Under the pieces are notes generated by a model. The model had not been told where the DNA came from. It made no database searches and was given only the letters and a program-made list of their open reading frames with translations. 64,000 nt of DNA from Pacificispira sp033344895 (GTDB lineage: Bacteria; Pseudomonadota; Alphaproteobacteria; UBA8366; Aestuariispiraceae): positions 3,410,001-3,474,000 of the forward strand of contig OZ245920.1 of assembly GCA_965229685.1 (NCBI GenBank). The letters are read 5' to 3'. Both the position numbers and the translations under genes were made by a program. Of the stretch, positions 52,766 through 61,784 are shown piece after piece (the first letter of the stretch is position 1; each line of letters opens with the position of its first letter).

Positions 52766-53845
52766 TCAGCGTTTCACGCGCGGCACGATCATCTTCGGAT
52801 CGACCAGCCGACCTTCGTCCACAACGACCTTTCCGTCGAGGCTGATGGTGCATTCACGCATCGGCACATCGTAGTGCCCGCGCGTCGTGCGCTTTCCGCC
52901 GCCCTGCGTGTTAGGTCCCGTCGAGAACAGGAAGTTGCCAGGGAAGCATCGCGACGCGGCGCGGCTGCGCTCCGGTCCGTCCCCATAAAGCGCGATCGAG
53001 TCCCAACGGCATTGCGGGTTCATGCCCCAGCCCAGATGGGACACCGCATAAGGATCCCGATCCCCCTCGAAATCCTCGCCGTCCTTCAGCCACTCCCGCA
53101 TCAGAGCCGCGTCCAGCCCGCCGTCGATTTTCGTAATATGCCCGCCGTCGATCTCCAGATGGATCGGGTCCACGACATATCTGCAATAGGGCAGGATGAT
53201 CACATCGCCGGGCTGGATGACAACCGTCCCATGGGCACTTTCCTCGTTCGGGAAGGTATGGATCAACCCGACGCCCCAATGATCGAACCGACCCGGCTCA
53301 TCTGCCATGCCGTACTGGCTCATCACAGGGTATTCGCCGCATTCGTAATGCAGGTCCGTTCCGGCCTTGCTGGTCACATGAACGGTACTGGTCTTTTCGT
53401 AGACCTTGTGCGCATGCAGAACCGCTTCCTTCAAACCGGGCGGGGATTGCAGCTGCTCCAGATCGTCCGGCGCATCGATGATCATCTGAACGCGGACACC
53501 GTTGTCCATCACCTGGCGCAGCCACTTGGCGAATAGCGGGACATGGAAGATCAGCACCATGTCGCAGGCCATCAGCGCCTCCAGCGTACCCTTGCACTGC
53601 CCAACGGTCGGCACGCCAACCTTGGTCCAGCCGGGTATCTGGTTCACGCACATCTCGTAGATGTCGGCGCCCAGTTCATCGGCCGCGGCGAAGGCCGCCT
53701 GGATGTATTCCCGCCTTGTCCCCAGGTCGGAGACGATCGCAATGGTCTCGCCCTTCTTGATATTGCAAAGCTCGAACTGTTTGCGAAACAGCATCGCCAT
53801 CTTGGCCGGGTTGACCTCCATCGTGCGGATATCTGCCTGCATCAT
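52766..53845 (-). CDS. NicX-like 2,5-dihydroxypyridine 5,6-dioxygenase homologue
   Basis: 359 aa from ATG 53845 (MMQADIRT), behind GGAG; NicX itself is about 350 aa. Recognised by the long shared stretch SKAGTDLHYECGEYP...MADEPGRFDHW...FPNEESAHGT...NFLFSTGPNTQ (in parts). The Fe(II) ligands known in NicX have counterparts: H270 (YAVSHLGWG), H324-x-D326 (GHYDVP) and E183 nearby. NicX opens the pyridine ring to N-formylmaleamate without other cofactors. First gene of the operon; divergent TetR upstream. Family is clear; substrate may be a substituted dihydroxypyridine. Confidence 0.85.
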   Translation of the reverse strand: MMQADIRTMEVNPAKMAMLFRKQFELCNIKKGETIAIVSDLGTRREYIQAAFAAADELGADIYEMCVNQIPGWTKVGVPTVGQCKGTLEALMACDMVLIFHVPLFAKWLRQVMDNGVRVQMIIDAPDDLEQLQSPPGLKEAVLHAHKVYEKTSTVHVTSKAGTDLHYECGEYPVMSQYGMADEPGRFDHWGVGLIHTFPNEESAHGTVVIQPGDVIILPYCRYVVDPIHLEIDGGHITKIDGGLDAALMREWLKDGEDFEGDRDPYAVSHLGWGMNPQCRWDSIALYGDGPERSRAASRCFPGNFLFSTGPNTQGGGKRTTRGHYDVPMRECTISLDGKVVVDEGRLVDPKMIVPRVKR

Positions 53846-54255
53846 CTGTCTCCAATCCTCGGCGCCGGCCTGTTTCGGCGCACCTGTCCCCAGACGGCCA
53901 ACCGACCGCCCCAACTATCCGATTGAATGATTTCCGCTCGGGTGAAGTCTATCCGCCTGCCGACCAAAGAGCCCGCAGCCCACCGTGCGTTGTTCATTCC
54001 CATCCAATCCCGGCCGCCTTCCTGTTCATGAGGCAGCTTCGAATTCCATGGCCTCACGATGCGCCGATCACATATCGATGTCAATACCGTATTGCGTTCG
54101 TTTTTAAACCAAACTGGAGATCTGCAAATCGCATGGGAGCCAAAAAGTTCCGAAAAATATTGATTATCTTGGGCTTTCAGGCTTCTTTTAATCGCACATC
54201 GTTCGGTTTTAATGAATTCCCCGCGAAAGAAGGCGGCAACCAGCCAGAGGATTTC
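53846..54255. promoter_or_regulatory. 410-base divergent region between NicX-like operon and TetR
   Basis: No gene seen; the apparent reading frame over it is an upstream extension of TetR without a ribosome site. It holds a repeated element CGTTCG-K-TTTTAA at 54095-54107 and 54200-54212, in direct orientation about 105 bases apart. The region is AT-rich around 54090-54215. The repeat is a candidate operator for TetR. Confidence 0.4.
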
Positions 54256-54846
54256 ATGGTCCAAGTCAAGAAAGCGGATGTCCGGGAGGCGATACTCGAC
54301 AGCGCCTTCGAACTGTTCTCCGAAAAGGACTACGCCTCGACGAGCCTGTCGCAGATCGCCAAGCGGGCCGGGGCGTCGACATCGAACCTGTATGTCTATT
54401 TTCCCTCGAAACTGGACTTGCTTTGGGCCGTCCTCAGACCCTGGCTGTTTCGCCAGATTGACCAGTTGGAGCTCGAGCTTCAGGGGATCGAGGATGGCCG
54501 CGCACGGGTCGAGCGAATCCTGCATGTCCTGTGGGGTGAAATTCCGGCGGCGGACAACAATCTGGCGATCAACCTGGTCCAGGGGGTCGCGCTGTCGAAG
54601 CCGGAGGACAATTACAGCCGCGATCTGCTTCTGTATCTGGAACAACGACTGACCGTCATGCTGCGCGACAGCCTACCGGAGGACCGCAAGGGGGTCCTGG
54701 GAGACTCGGACGCCTTCTCCCATCTCGCCTTCATGGCCTTCGACGGTTTCGTCCTGACCACCCGGGTCAAGGGACGCTCCAAGCGCCTAACCGAAATCGT
54801 GCGGATCACGAGCGATCTGCTGTTCGGGACGTGTCGTACGGAGTGA
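54256..54846 (+). CDS. TetR-family transcriptional regulator
   Basis: 196 aa from ATG 54256 (MVQVKKADV) with AGAGGA ahead. The helix-turn-helix (about 20-50: LSQIAKRAGASTSNLYVYFPSKLDLL) is typical of TetR, and the remainder is the all-helical ligand domain. Divergent from the NicX-like operon, which it probably represses until the substrate or its hydroxylated product is present; NicS in Pseudomonas nicotinate degradation belongs to the same family. Confidence 0.92.
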   Translation: MVQVKKADVREAILDSAFELFSEKDYASTSLSQIAKRAGASTSNLYVYFPSKLDLLWAVLRPWLFRQIDQLELELQGIEDGRARVERILHVLWGEIPAADNNLAINLVQGVALSKPEDNYSRDLLLYLEQRLTVMLRDSLPEDRKGVLGDSDAFSHLAFMAFDGFVLTTRVKGRSKRLTEIVRITSDLLFGTCRTE

Positions 54847-54867
54847 GGGGATTTGAGGGAGGGGGGA

Positions 54868-54943
54868 TGGTGGGCCACGTAGGATTCGAACCTACGACCT
54901 GCCGATTAAGAGTCGGATGCTCTACCAACTGAGCTAGTGGCCC
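54868..54943 (-). tRNA. tRNA-Lys (anticodon CTT)
   Basis: Minus strand: 7-bp acceptor GGGCCAC/GTGGCCC, D-arm TAGCTCAGTTGGTAGAGC, anticodon loop CTCTTAA giving CTT, T-arm GTAGGTTCGAATCCTAC, discriminator A and an encoded CCA. 76 nt. A single complete tRNA with no attachment-site duplication seen beside it. Confidence 0.95.
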
Positions 54944-55063
54944 GCCGTGTTCGCCCGAACCATGCCGATGGCATGTGGGCTCCCTCATGAAGGTGCGCGG
55001 ATTTAGCAGAGTAATTCCGGGCGGTCAATCGCTCACGTCCCACAAAGTAATGGGCCCCGGAGG

Positions 55064-56974
55064 TCACATCCGACTGTCCGGAGCCACATATACCGGCTCT
55101 CCGGCCAGCAATGCCGAACAGTCGACATCCTCCGCTTCACCGAGTTCCAGAAACGGCAGCGGATCGAGACCGCCGAGACCGACCGACGGGCTGCGGAACG
55201 GGCCATGGACATGGACCGGTGCAGCCATGTCGATCAGGCTGAAATCCTTTGGGCGCGCCTCGATCTGCAGGTCCATTGATTGCCCGTTCAGATCGGCGTT
55301 GCCCCGCGCCAGCAAGATGGAATCGGACGTGTCGACGATCACCCGCTGCGCCGTCACCGCGCCGGCGTTGGCTTCGATCTCGGCACGCCCGCAACGGATG
55401 GGGATGCGGGCATCCTCGGTGACCAGCACCGCCAGAGCCTCAATGACATCCACACCGGCCGCCTCTACGAGCAGTCCACTGATTGTTCCGTCACGCATGC
55501 CCAGCCAGCCGGACCCGTTCGCAGCAGCCAGCATCTCGGCAAGGCTCGCCCCCTGACCGTTCAGTTTCAGATCGCCGAAGAACCTACCGCCCATCTCATT
55601 CACGAATTCGGTGTCCGTGAAGAAGGGTTTCAGGTTCAGTTCCTCAAACGTCGCTGCCAGCTCTGCGACCGGCACGGACGGCCGGGCATCCAGGATCAGC
55701 GCCGCATCGACCCTGCCCTGTGCCACGGACAGGTTCAGCGGATCAATCATCGCGCGCCCGTCTTCAAGCACCAGATGTGCCTCCAGTTCCTCCAGAGGCA
55801 GACCGGGGGCGAGGATCTCCCTTCCGCTGAAGCGCACATCCATATCCATGGCATGCATCCGCTCCGTGTCGACGGGCGTGTCTGGAAAGACGCCTTGGCT
55901 TTCATCATCCGCTGCCGCGCGCTGCGCCTCGTTGGCCGATTCGTCCGGGTCGGGTTCGGCCCCGATGAAACCGGCGAGGTCATCAAAATCCAAGCGTCCG
56001 GACACCAGATCGCCCTGGAGTCGGGGCCGCTTTCCGGACGGATCGATCGACGCCTCACCCGATAGATCACTGTCGCCGACCCGCCCGTCGAACGCGGTCA
56101 GCCGCCAGACCGCGCCCTCCCGAGCGAGCCTCCCGGACAGGGCGTATGGAGGCGTATCCGGCAGCGGTATGCCGGTGATCAGATAGATTTCGGCCATGGT
56201 TGCGCCTTCGATTTGAAAGCGGGCGTCCAGTTGCCGGACGGCAAGCGGCTCCACCGCCGTGCCTTCGACCTCCAATTGGGTTGCCCCCGCCGCAATCCGG
56301 AGCGAAATCGGGTAAGGCCTGTCGGATTCCCGAAGATGTGCCAGAGACCCGCCGCGAAAGGCGACCGACACATCCCGGCCGGCAAGCGATCCGTCCAGCG
56401 ACAGGGTCAGACCGTCGCTCTCCGCCGCTTCGCCGGTTGCGGTGGAAATTTGCCCCGTCAGGTTCATGTCTCGGATGGCATCCCGATAGGAAACCCGTCC
56501 ATCGGAGACCTTCAACTGGCCGACAGTCGGGAATTCGTCCCGTTCATCCGGTGTGACCGCACCCGCAATCTCGTCACCAGGCCCGGCAAAGGACCAGTTG
56601 ACCGCGCCCGATCCATCGCGTTCGAAGGCCAGAACAGGATCACCGACCGCCACGGACGGCAACACGATCCGCCCCCGGATCAATGGCGAGAGTTCGACCG
56701 CGATGTCCAGCGACCCGATATCCGCCATCCGGTCCGCGACGGCCCATTCCGCATTGCCGATTTCGATGTCTTCGGCGCGAATCCAGGTCGTCCAGCCCCA
56801 CTCCACGTCCATGCGGCCAATCGAGACGTCTCGATTGATCGACGCCCCGATCGCTTCAGCCAACTGACCCTTGATCCAATTCCAGTCGAACAGCAGCAAT
56901 CCGAAACTCGCAAAGACCAAGATGAATATCGGGGTCAGGAACAGACCGACGGCAATTTTCGCGCCTCTGGACAT
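55064..56974 (-). CDS. AsmA-family protein
   Basis: 636 aa. One N-terminal membrane helix (8-29), then a long mostly beta periplasmic domain with the AsmA N-terminal pattern (NRDVSIGRMDVEWGWTTWIRAEDI, in part) and a C-terminal repeat-rich AsmA-like region (GQSMDLQIEARPKDF). AsmA proteins are bridge-like lipid-transfer proteins between inner and outer membrane. Middle insert around 340-370 is acidic and likely disordered. Stands alone between the tRNA and rodA. Confidence 0.87.
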   Translation of the reverse strand: MSRGAKIAVGLFLTPIFILVFASFGLLLFDWNWIKGQLAEAIGASINRDVSIGRMDVEWGWTTWIRAEDIEIGNAEWAVADRMADIGSLDIAVELSPLIRGRIVLPSVAVGDPVLAFERDGSGAVNWSFAGPGDEIAGAVTPDERDEFPTVGQLKVSDGRVSYRDAIRDMNLTGQISTATGEAAESDGLTLSLDGSLAGRDVSVAFRGGSLAHLRESDRPYPISLRIAAGATQLEVEGTAVEPLAVRQLDARFQIEGATMAEIYLITGIPLPDTPPYALSGRLAREGAVWRLTAFDGRVGDSDLSGEASIDPSGKRPRLQGDLVSGRLDFDDLAGFIGAEPDPDESANEAQRAAADDESQGVFPDTPVDTERMHAMDMDVRFSGREILAPGLPLEELEAHLVLEDGRAMIDPLNLSVAQGRVDAALILDARPSVPVAELAATFEELNLKPFFTDTEFVNEMGGRFFGDLKLNGQGASLAEMLAAANGSGWLGMRDGTISGLLVEAAGVDVIEALAVLVTEDARIPIRCGRAEIEANAGAVTAQRVIVDTSDSILLARGNADLNGQSMDLQIEARPKDFSLIDMAAPVHVHGPFRSPSVGLGGLDPLPFLELGEAEDVDCSALLAGEPVYVAPDSRM

Positions 56975-57086
56975 GGGGATGCCTTTCTCGCGGATCTGAA
57001 TGACGCACCTTGGCGGAGCAAGCGCCGCGGGCGGTCATGTCATAAACGCGCAAGAGGCGTGTCGGTTTCAATTTTCGGAATGAATA

Positions 57087-58241
57087 TCAGGACTGGCTGT
57101 CACCCTGACGGCCGATCCGGACGTCGCGATGTACAAAGACATTCATGATCAGGCCGAACCCGAACATGACCGCCAGCAGTGCCGACCCCCCGTGGCTGAC
57201 CAGTGGCAGGGGCAGGCCGACGACGGGAATGACCCCCATCACCATGGCTATGTTGATGAAGACATAGAAGGAGAAGGCGACGATGCAGCCCATGGCCAAC
57301 AGGCGTCCGAACTGACTGCGTGACCTCAGAGCAATTCCGAATCCGTAGACCATCAGGATGAGATAGAGCCCCATCAACCCGATGCAGCCCAGCAGGCCGA
57401 ACTCTTCAGCCAGCATCGTAAAGATGAAATCCGTCTGTTTCTCAGGCAGGAAGTTCAGGTGGCTCTGCGAGCCCTTGGTAAAACCGCGCCCGCTGATCCC
57501 GCCGGCGCCCATCGCAATCTTGGACTGAAGGATGTGATATCCCTTGCCCAGCGGATCGGATTCCGGGTCGAACAGAACCATGACCCGCTGTTTCTGATAG
57601 GGGTGCATCATGCCCCAGATGAACGGGCTGGCTGCTATGGCCGACATGCCGACCAGGGCAAATTTCCACCACCGCACGCCTGCAAGGATGAACATGCAGG
57701 CGCCGCCCCCCGCCATCACGACCGCTGTTCCCAGGTCCGGCTGACGGAGAATCAGGATCATCGGCGCGGCGATCAGCAGGCTGGGCACGACCAGATAGCT
57801 CAACCGCCCGACATCTTCATAAGACAGTTTGTGGAAATAGCGCGCCAACGCCAGGATCAGCGTGAATTTCATGAGTTCCGAAGGCTGGAAATTGCCGAAA
57901 CCGAAGATCGGCAACCACCGCTCCGCCCCGCCCCGCATGGCGCCATAGACCTCGACCCCGACCAGCATCAGGAAGGAAATCCCGTAAGCAACATAGGCGT
58001 AGCGCAGAACCACGCGGATATCGATCACGGCAAGCACCAGCACACCGATTGCCGCAACGGAGTAGATAATAAACTGTTTCTTGGCCCACGGCTCCCAGGA
58101 CCCGTTGGCGGCGGAATACTGCATGGCGATGCCGATCGCGACACACAGGCCGAGCAGCAGCCACATCGACCAGTTGATCTGCCAGATCTTCTGCGTCAGC
58201 GTCATTTCGGGCTGCCGCAATTCACCGTGACGGATCGCCAT
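57087..58241 (-). CDS. rodA: Rod-shape SEDS glycosyltransferase RodA
   Basis: 384 aa from ATG 58241, sharing one base with the stop of mrdA (TGATG). Ten or so membrane helices. SEDS signatures: GFGNFQPSELMKFTLIL, RQPDLGTAVV, FLPEKQTDFIF and the ending LPLPLVSHGGSALL. Peptidoglycan glycan-strand polymerase of the elongasome, partner of the PBP2 encoded just upstream. The extra sequence in an upstream frame is part of mrdA. Confidence 0.95.
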   Translation of the reverse strand: MAIRHGELRQPEMTLTQKIWQINWSMWLLLGLCVAIGIAMQYSAANGSWEPWAKKQFIIYSVAAIGVLVLAVIDIRVVLRYAYVAYGISFLMLVGVEVYGAMRGGAERWLPIFGFGNFQPSELMKFTLILALARYFHKLSYEDVGRLSYLVVPSLLIAAPMILILRQPDLGTAVVMAGGGACMFILAGVRWWKFALVGMSAIAASPFIWGMMHPYQKQRVMVLFDPESDPLGKGYHILQSKIAMGAGGISGRGFTKGSQSHLNFLPEKQTDFIFTMLAEEFGLLGCIGLMGLYLILMVYGFGIALRSRSQFGRLLAMGCIVAFSFYVFINIAMVMGVIPVVGLPLPLVSHGGSALLAVMFGFGLIMNVFVHRDVRIGRQGDSQS

Positions 58242-60217
58242 CAGCCGGCCCCTCCCGTCTTGATGCCAACCCCATCGGCGGTGACGTAGCCCTGCAGGCG
58301 CAACACCTCCTCCAGCAGATCGCGCGCGATCGGGGCCGCGGCTCGGGACCCGCCCTCGGCATGTTCGACCACGACGGATACCGCATAGCGCGGGGCGTGG
58401 ACCGGCGCGAAGCCGACGAACAGGGCATGATCCCGCAAGCGCCACGCGATGTCTTCACCCGACCGGATGCCCGCCTCCCGTTCAGCCTGGGAAATACGCC
58501 GAACCTGACTGGTCCCGGTCTTGCCGCCCATGGTGAAATCCGAAAACCGCAAGGTCGATTTGCGTGCGGTGCCGCGATCGCTGTTCACCACTGCGTTCAT
58601 CGCATCCAACAGGGTGGCAAGATGTTCATCCCGGAACCCGAGATCCTCGAACTCGGGTGCATTGCGATCCGGCAGCGGCCCGCCGGCCGCCACCGCCTCG
58701 GTCGCTTCCGCGAGTGTTTCGCCCGGCGGCATGTCACCGTCCTGGCCGGAATTGACGATCGGTTTCCCATGGCGGTCGAAGCCAGGCAGCGGATAGGCAA
58801 GGCGCGGGGTCACCGCCTTTCCGCCATTGACCAGTCGGGCCGTCATGACGGCAAGCTGAAGCGGCGTGGTCAGAACGAAGCCCTGTCCGATACCGACCAC
58901 AAGAGTTTCGCCCATATGCCAGGGTTGGCCGCGCTTCTCGCGCTTCCACGCCCGCGTCGGAATCAGGCCGCCCCGCTCGCCCAGCAACTCGATACCGGTT
59001 TCCTCTCCGAGGCCCAGACGCTTGCAGACGGTGGCAATCCGGTCAACGCCGACCCGCCGGGCGACATCGTAGAACCAAACGTCGCAGGACTGTTCAATCG
59101 CGGTATGCAGGTCCATGGAGCCATGGCCATGTCGCTTCCAGCAATGGAAGCGCCTGTCACCGAGTTCGACATGGCCCGGGCAGAAAACGGTGTGATCCGG
59201 CTGAATGCCGTTTTCCATCGCCGCCAACGCGACGGCCATCTTGAAGGTCGATCCCGGCGAATACTGACCTGCGATGGCCTTGTTCGTCAGCGGACCATAG
59301 GGATTCTTGACCAGGGCCTGCCATTCGCTCGCCCCGATCCCCTCACTGAAGGCATTCGGGTCGTAGGAGGGGACCGACACCAGGGCAAGGACATCGCCGC
59401 TGTGAATGTCCATTACGACGGCGGAGGCCGCTTTCTCGTTACGAAGCCGCGCACCGGCAAAGTCCTGCAGGCGCATGTCCAGGGTCAGCTTGACCTCTCG
59501 CCCGGGCTGCCCTTCCTGCCGATCGATCTCCCGAATGACCCGGCCGAGGGCGTTCACCTCGACCTTGCTGGTCCCGGCACTGCCGCGAAGGGCCAGGTCA
59601 TAATGCTTCTCGATCCCATTCTTGCCGATCCGGAACCCCGGCAGATCCAATAGCGGGTCCCCGGTCTGTTCGGCTTCCGACACCGCCCCGACATAGCCGA
59701 CGACATGGGCCATGTGTTCCGAATAGGGATAGTGGCGGGTCTGACCGACATCGATGCTGACGCCCGGGAGATCCGGCTGATTGACCCCGATCCGGCTGAC
59801 TTCCTGCCAACTCAGGTTCTCCGCGACCGTGATCGGCACGAAGGCGCGGCGGCTTTCGGTTTCGCGCAGCACCCGGGCCATCGTGTGCTCGTTGATGTCG
59901 ATGAGTTTCGCCAGCTTTTCCAGGACCGCCTGAACGCCGCCGGCATTCTTCGCCTGCTCCCGCACCAGAACGACCCGATAGTTCTGGACATTGATCGCCA
60001 GGTAATCACCGTTGCGGTCGGTGATGAAGCCGCGCGGCGGCGCAATCAGCCGAAAATTGATGCGGTTCTCTTCAGCCAGCGTCGCATAACGCTCGGACTC
60101 GACGACCTGAAGGTAGTAGAGACGCCCACCGAGTCCCCCCATCACGAGACACTGCCCCCCCATGAACAGGGCGGCACGCCGGTTGAAAACCTTGGTCCGT
60201 GTCTTCTCTGGATTCAT
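58241..60217 (-). CDS. mrdA: Penicillin-binding protein 2 (MrdA)
   Basis: 658 aa class B transpeptidase. N-terminal membrane helix (about 12-36), PBP dimerisation domain, transpeptidase motifs S323-x-x-K (GQYSPGSTFKM), S-C-D (EQSCDVW) and K-T-G-T (MGGKTGTSQ). Cross-links glycan strands made by RodA during rod elongation. Follows mreD in the classic mreBCD-mrdA-rodA order. Confidence 0.95.
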   Translation of the reverse strand: MNPEKTRTKVFNRRAALFMGGQCLVMGGLGGRLYYLQVVESERYATLAEENRINFRLIAPPRGFITDRNGDYLAINVQNYRVVLVREQAKNAGGVQAVLEKLAKLIDINEHTMARVLRETESRRAFVPITVAENLSWQEVSRIGVNQPDLPGVSIDVGQTRHYPYSEHMAHVVGYVGAVSEAEQTGDPLLDLPGFRIGKNGIEKHYDLALRGSAGTSKVEVNALGRVIREIDRQEGQPGREVKLTLDMRLQDFAGARLRNEKAASAVVMDIHSGDVLALVSVPSYDPNAFSEGIGASEWQALVKNPYGPLTNKAIAGQYSPGSTFKMAVALAAMENGIQPDHTVFCPGHVELGDRRFHCWKRHGHGSMDLHTAIEQSCDVWFYDVARRVGVDRIATVCKRLGLGEETGIELLGERGGLIPTRAWKREKRGQPWHMGETLVVGIGQGFVLTTPLQLAVMTARLVNGGKAVTPRLAYPLPGFDRHGKPIVNSGQDGDMPPGETLAEATEAVAAGGPLPDRNAPEFEDLGFRDEHLATLLDAMNAVVNSDRGTARKSTLRFSDFTMGGKTGTSQVRRISQAEREAGIRSGEDIAWRLRDHALFVGFAPVHAPRYAVSVVVEHAEGGSRAAAPIARDLLEEVLRLQGYVTADGVGIKTGGAG

Positions 60218-60235
60218 GACCGCCGCCCCCTTCCG

Positions 60236-60760
60236 TCACGCATCGGCATCGCGTGCCGGCACCAGCTTGTGCGCCTGGGACAGCAGCGCCGCCAGGGGTG
60301 GATAAAGAAGAATGGTCAGCAGCAACCCAATCGCTGCGCCTGTCGGATCAATCCAACGGCCGCTCAGGATGAAATTGGACAACCAGGACAGGAACGCCGC
60401 GCCGATCGCGACCAGCATGAACCCCCACCAGACAACGCTGAAGCTCTTGCCGTGGAAAAAGCGCCGTTGAGAGACGACCACCAGGTAGGCCAGCAGCAGG
60501 ACCATCGACGTAACCCCGGGGGCGCCACCGGTCAGAAGATCCTGCAGCAGCCCAAGTAGCAGTATGAAGAAACCGTTCAACAGGTCCGGTCGATAGATCG
60601 TCCAATAGTAGACGGCAATCAGCGTCAGCGATGGGGCAACCATCGCAGCCATGGGCAAACGCAGCGGGAGGGCGCTCAACAGGACGACCAGCAGCGTGCA
60701 GATCAGCGGCAGCAGCCCGCGCGCGAAATGATCCAGTCTGGAGAGAAATCCAGTTCTCAT
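60236..60760 (-). CDS. mreD: Rod-shape membrane protein MreD
   Basis: 174 aa from ATG 60760 (MRTGFLSRL); the frame extends to a TTG at 60790. Five or six hydrophobic helices, with LLLGLLQDLLTGGAPGVTSMVLLLAYLVV-type (in part) MreD region. Located between mreC and mrdA, as expected. Low sequence conservation; call is by position and topology. Confidence 0.9.
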   Translation of the reverse strand: MRTGFLSRLDHFARGLLPLICTLLVVLLSALPLRLPMAAMVAPSLTLIAVYYWTIYRPDLLNGFFILLLGLLQDLLTGGAPGVTSMVLLLAYLVVVSQRRFFHGKSFSVVWWGFMLVAIGAAFLSWLSNFILSGRWIDPTGAAIGLLLTILLYPPLAALLSQAHKLVPARDADA

Positions 60761-60814
60761 CGTCCGTTCGATCCATCTGGTCCGGCGCAAGGTCCGGACA
60801 TACCGCTGCCGCGT

Positions 60815-61660
60815 CTATTGCAGCACTCCGTCCAGGCCGAAATCCATCAGCCTGACAAGTTCCGGTCGTTCGTCGGCCGCATAGGGCTGAACCCGCACGC
60901 CGTTTTCATCCGCGCTGGAGATCACGCCGACCGGCAGACCGGGCGGAAACGCCCCGGCATCGCCTGACGTTACCACACGCTGACCCGGCGTCAGATCCGA
61001 ATTCGCCGCGCCGTAGATCAACCGCGGAAAGGAAGTATTGTCGCCGGCCAGAATTGCCCGCGCCCGCGAATTTTCGATCACGACCGGGACCCGGCTATTC
61101 AGGTCGGTAATCAGCAGCACCCGTGACGATCTTTGCCCAACCTCGGCCACCCGGCCAATCAGACCGTCGCCGGTCACCGCCGCCTGCCCCTTCTGTGCGC
61201 CATCGCTGTGCCCGACATTCAGCACCAGAGAACGCACGAAAGTGCTGCCCATTCCGATAACCCGGCCCGTCACGAAGCGTTTCACATCCTCGCGTTCGAA
61301 GGTCAGCAGTTCACGCATCTGGATGTTTTCAACTTCCAGCCGGCGGGCGACCGCCTGCCATTGCTGCAGCCGCGCCACTTCCTGGCGCAGCCGGGCATTC
61401 TCCTCATGCAGATGGGCAAGGTTCTTCACTTCGCCGACGACGTTGTTCACCGCGTCGACCGGACGGGTCAGCGTCTCCAGGATCGGTGCCGCCGCATCGG
61501 TAACCTGCGTACGCGCACGCTCGAACGCTTCCGGATCGGACCGCCCGAGAACCATAAGGGCAATGGAACTTCCGAGGAAAAGCGCGAAGAGCAGTCGCTG
61601 CGCCAGCGTGCGAAGCGGCTGCGCCGTTCTGATTTCAGGCCCTTTTGCGCGTTTCGCCAA
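60815..61660 (-). CDS. mreC: Rod-shape protein MreC
   Basis: 281 aa. Short cytoplasmic N-terminus, one membrane helix (about 22-43), a coiled coil (about 70-105: LHEENARLRQEVARLQQW) and the beta-rich MreC domain (VTGRVIGMGSTF; VLLITDLNSRVPVVIE; GAANSDLTPGQRVVTSGDAGAFPPGLPVG in part). Activates PBP2/RodA from the periplasm. Confidence 0.94.
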   Translation of the reverse strand: MAKRAKGPEIRTAQPLRTLAQRLLFALFLGSSIALMVLGRSDPEAFERARTQVTDAAAPILETLTRPVDAVNNVVGEVKNLAHLHEENARLRQEVARLQQWQAVARRLEVENIQMRELLTFEREDVKRFVTGRVIGMGSTFVRSLVLNVGHSDGAQKGQAAVTGDGLIGRVAEVGQRSSRVLLITDLNSRVPVVIENSRARAILAGDNTSFPRLIYGAANSDLTPGQRVVTSGDAGAFPPGLPVGVISSADENGVRVQPYAADERPELVRLMDFGLDGVLQ

Positions 61661-61784
61661 GATGGCCCCCAGCCTCTACCAACCAGTCAACACCAACCAG
61701 ACACCAAAACCCGGACCAACCGGAGCCCCCACCCGATCGTCCCACGGCGACTTTCGCGTCGGCCGGGGGAACCCGCGGCAGCGA

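Noticed and set aside
53923..54255. N-terminal extension of the TetR gene
   Set aside because: No ribosome site at its start, whereas ATG 54256 has AGAGGA; TetR proteins do not carry such a leader.
54868..54943. tRNA-Lys as an integration site
   Set aside because: No integrase gene and no duplicated tRNA 3' end were seen in the flanking sequence on either side.
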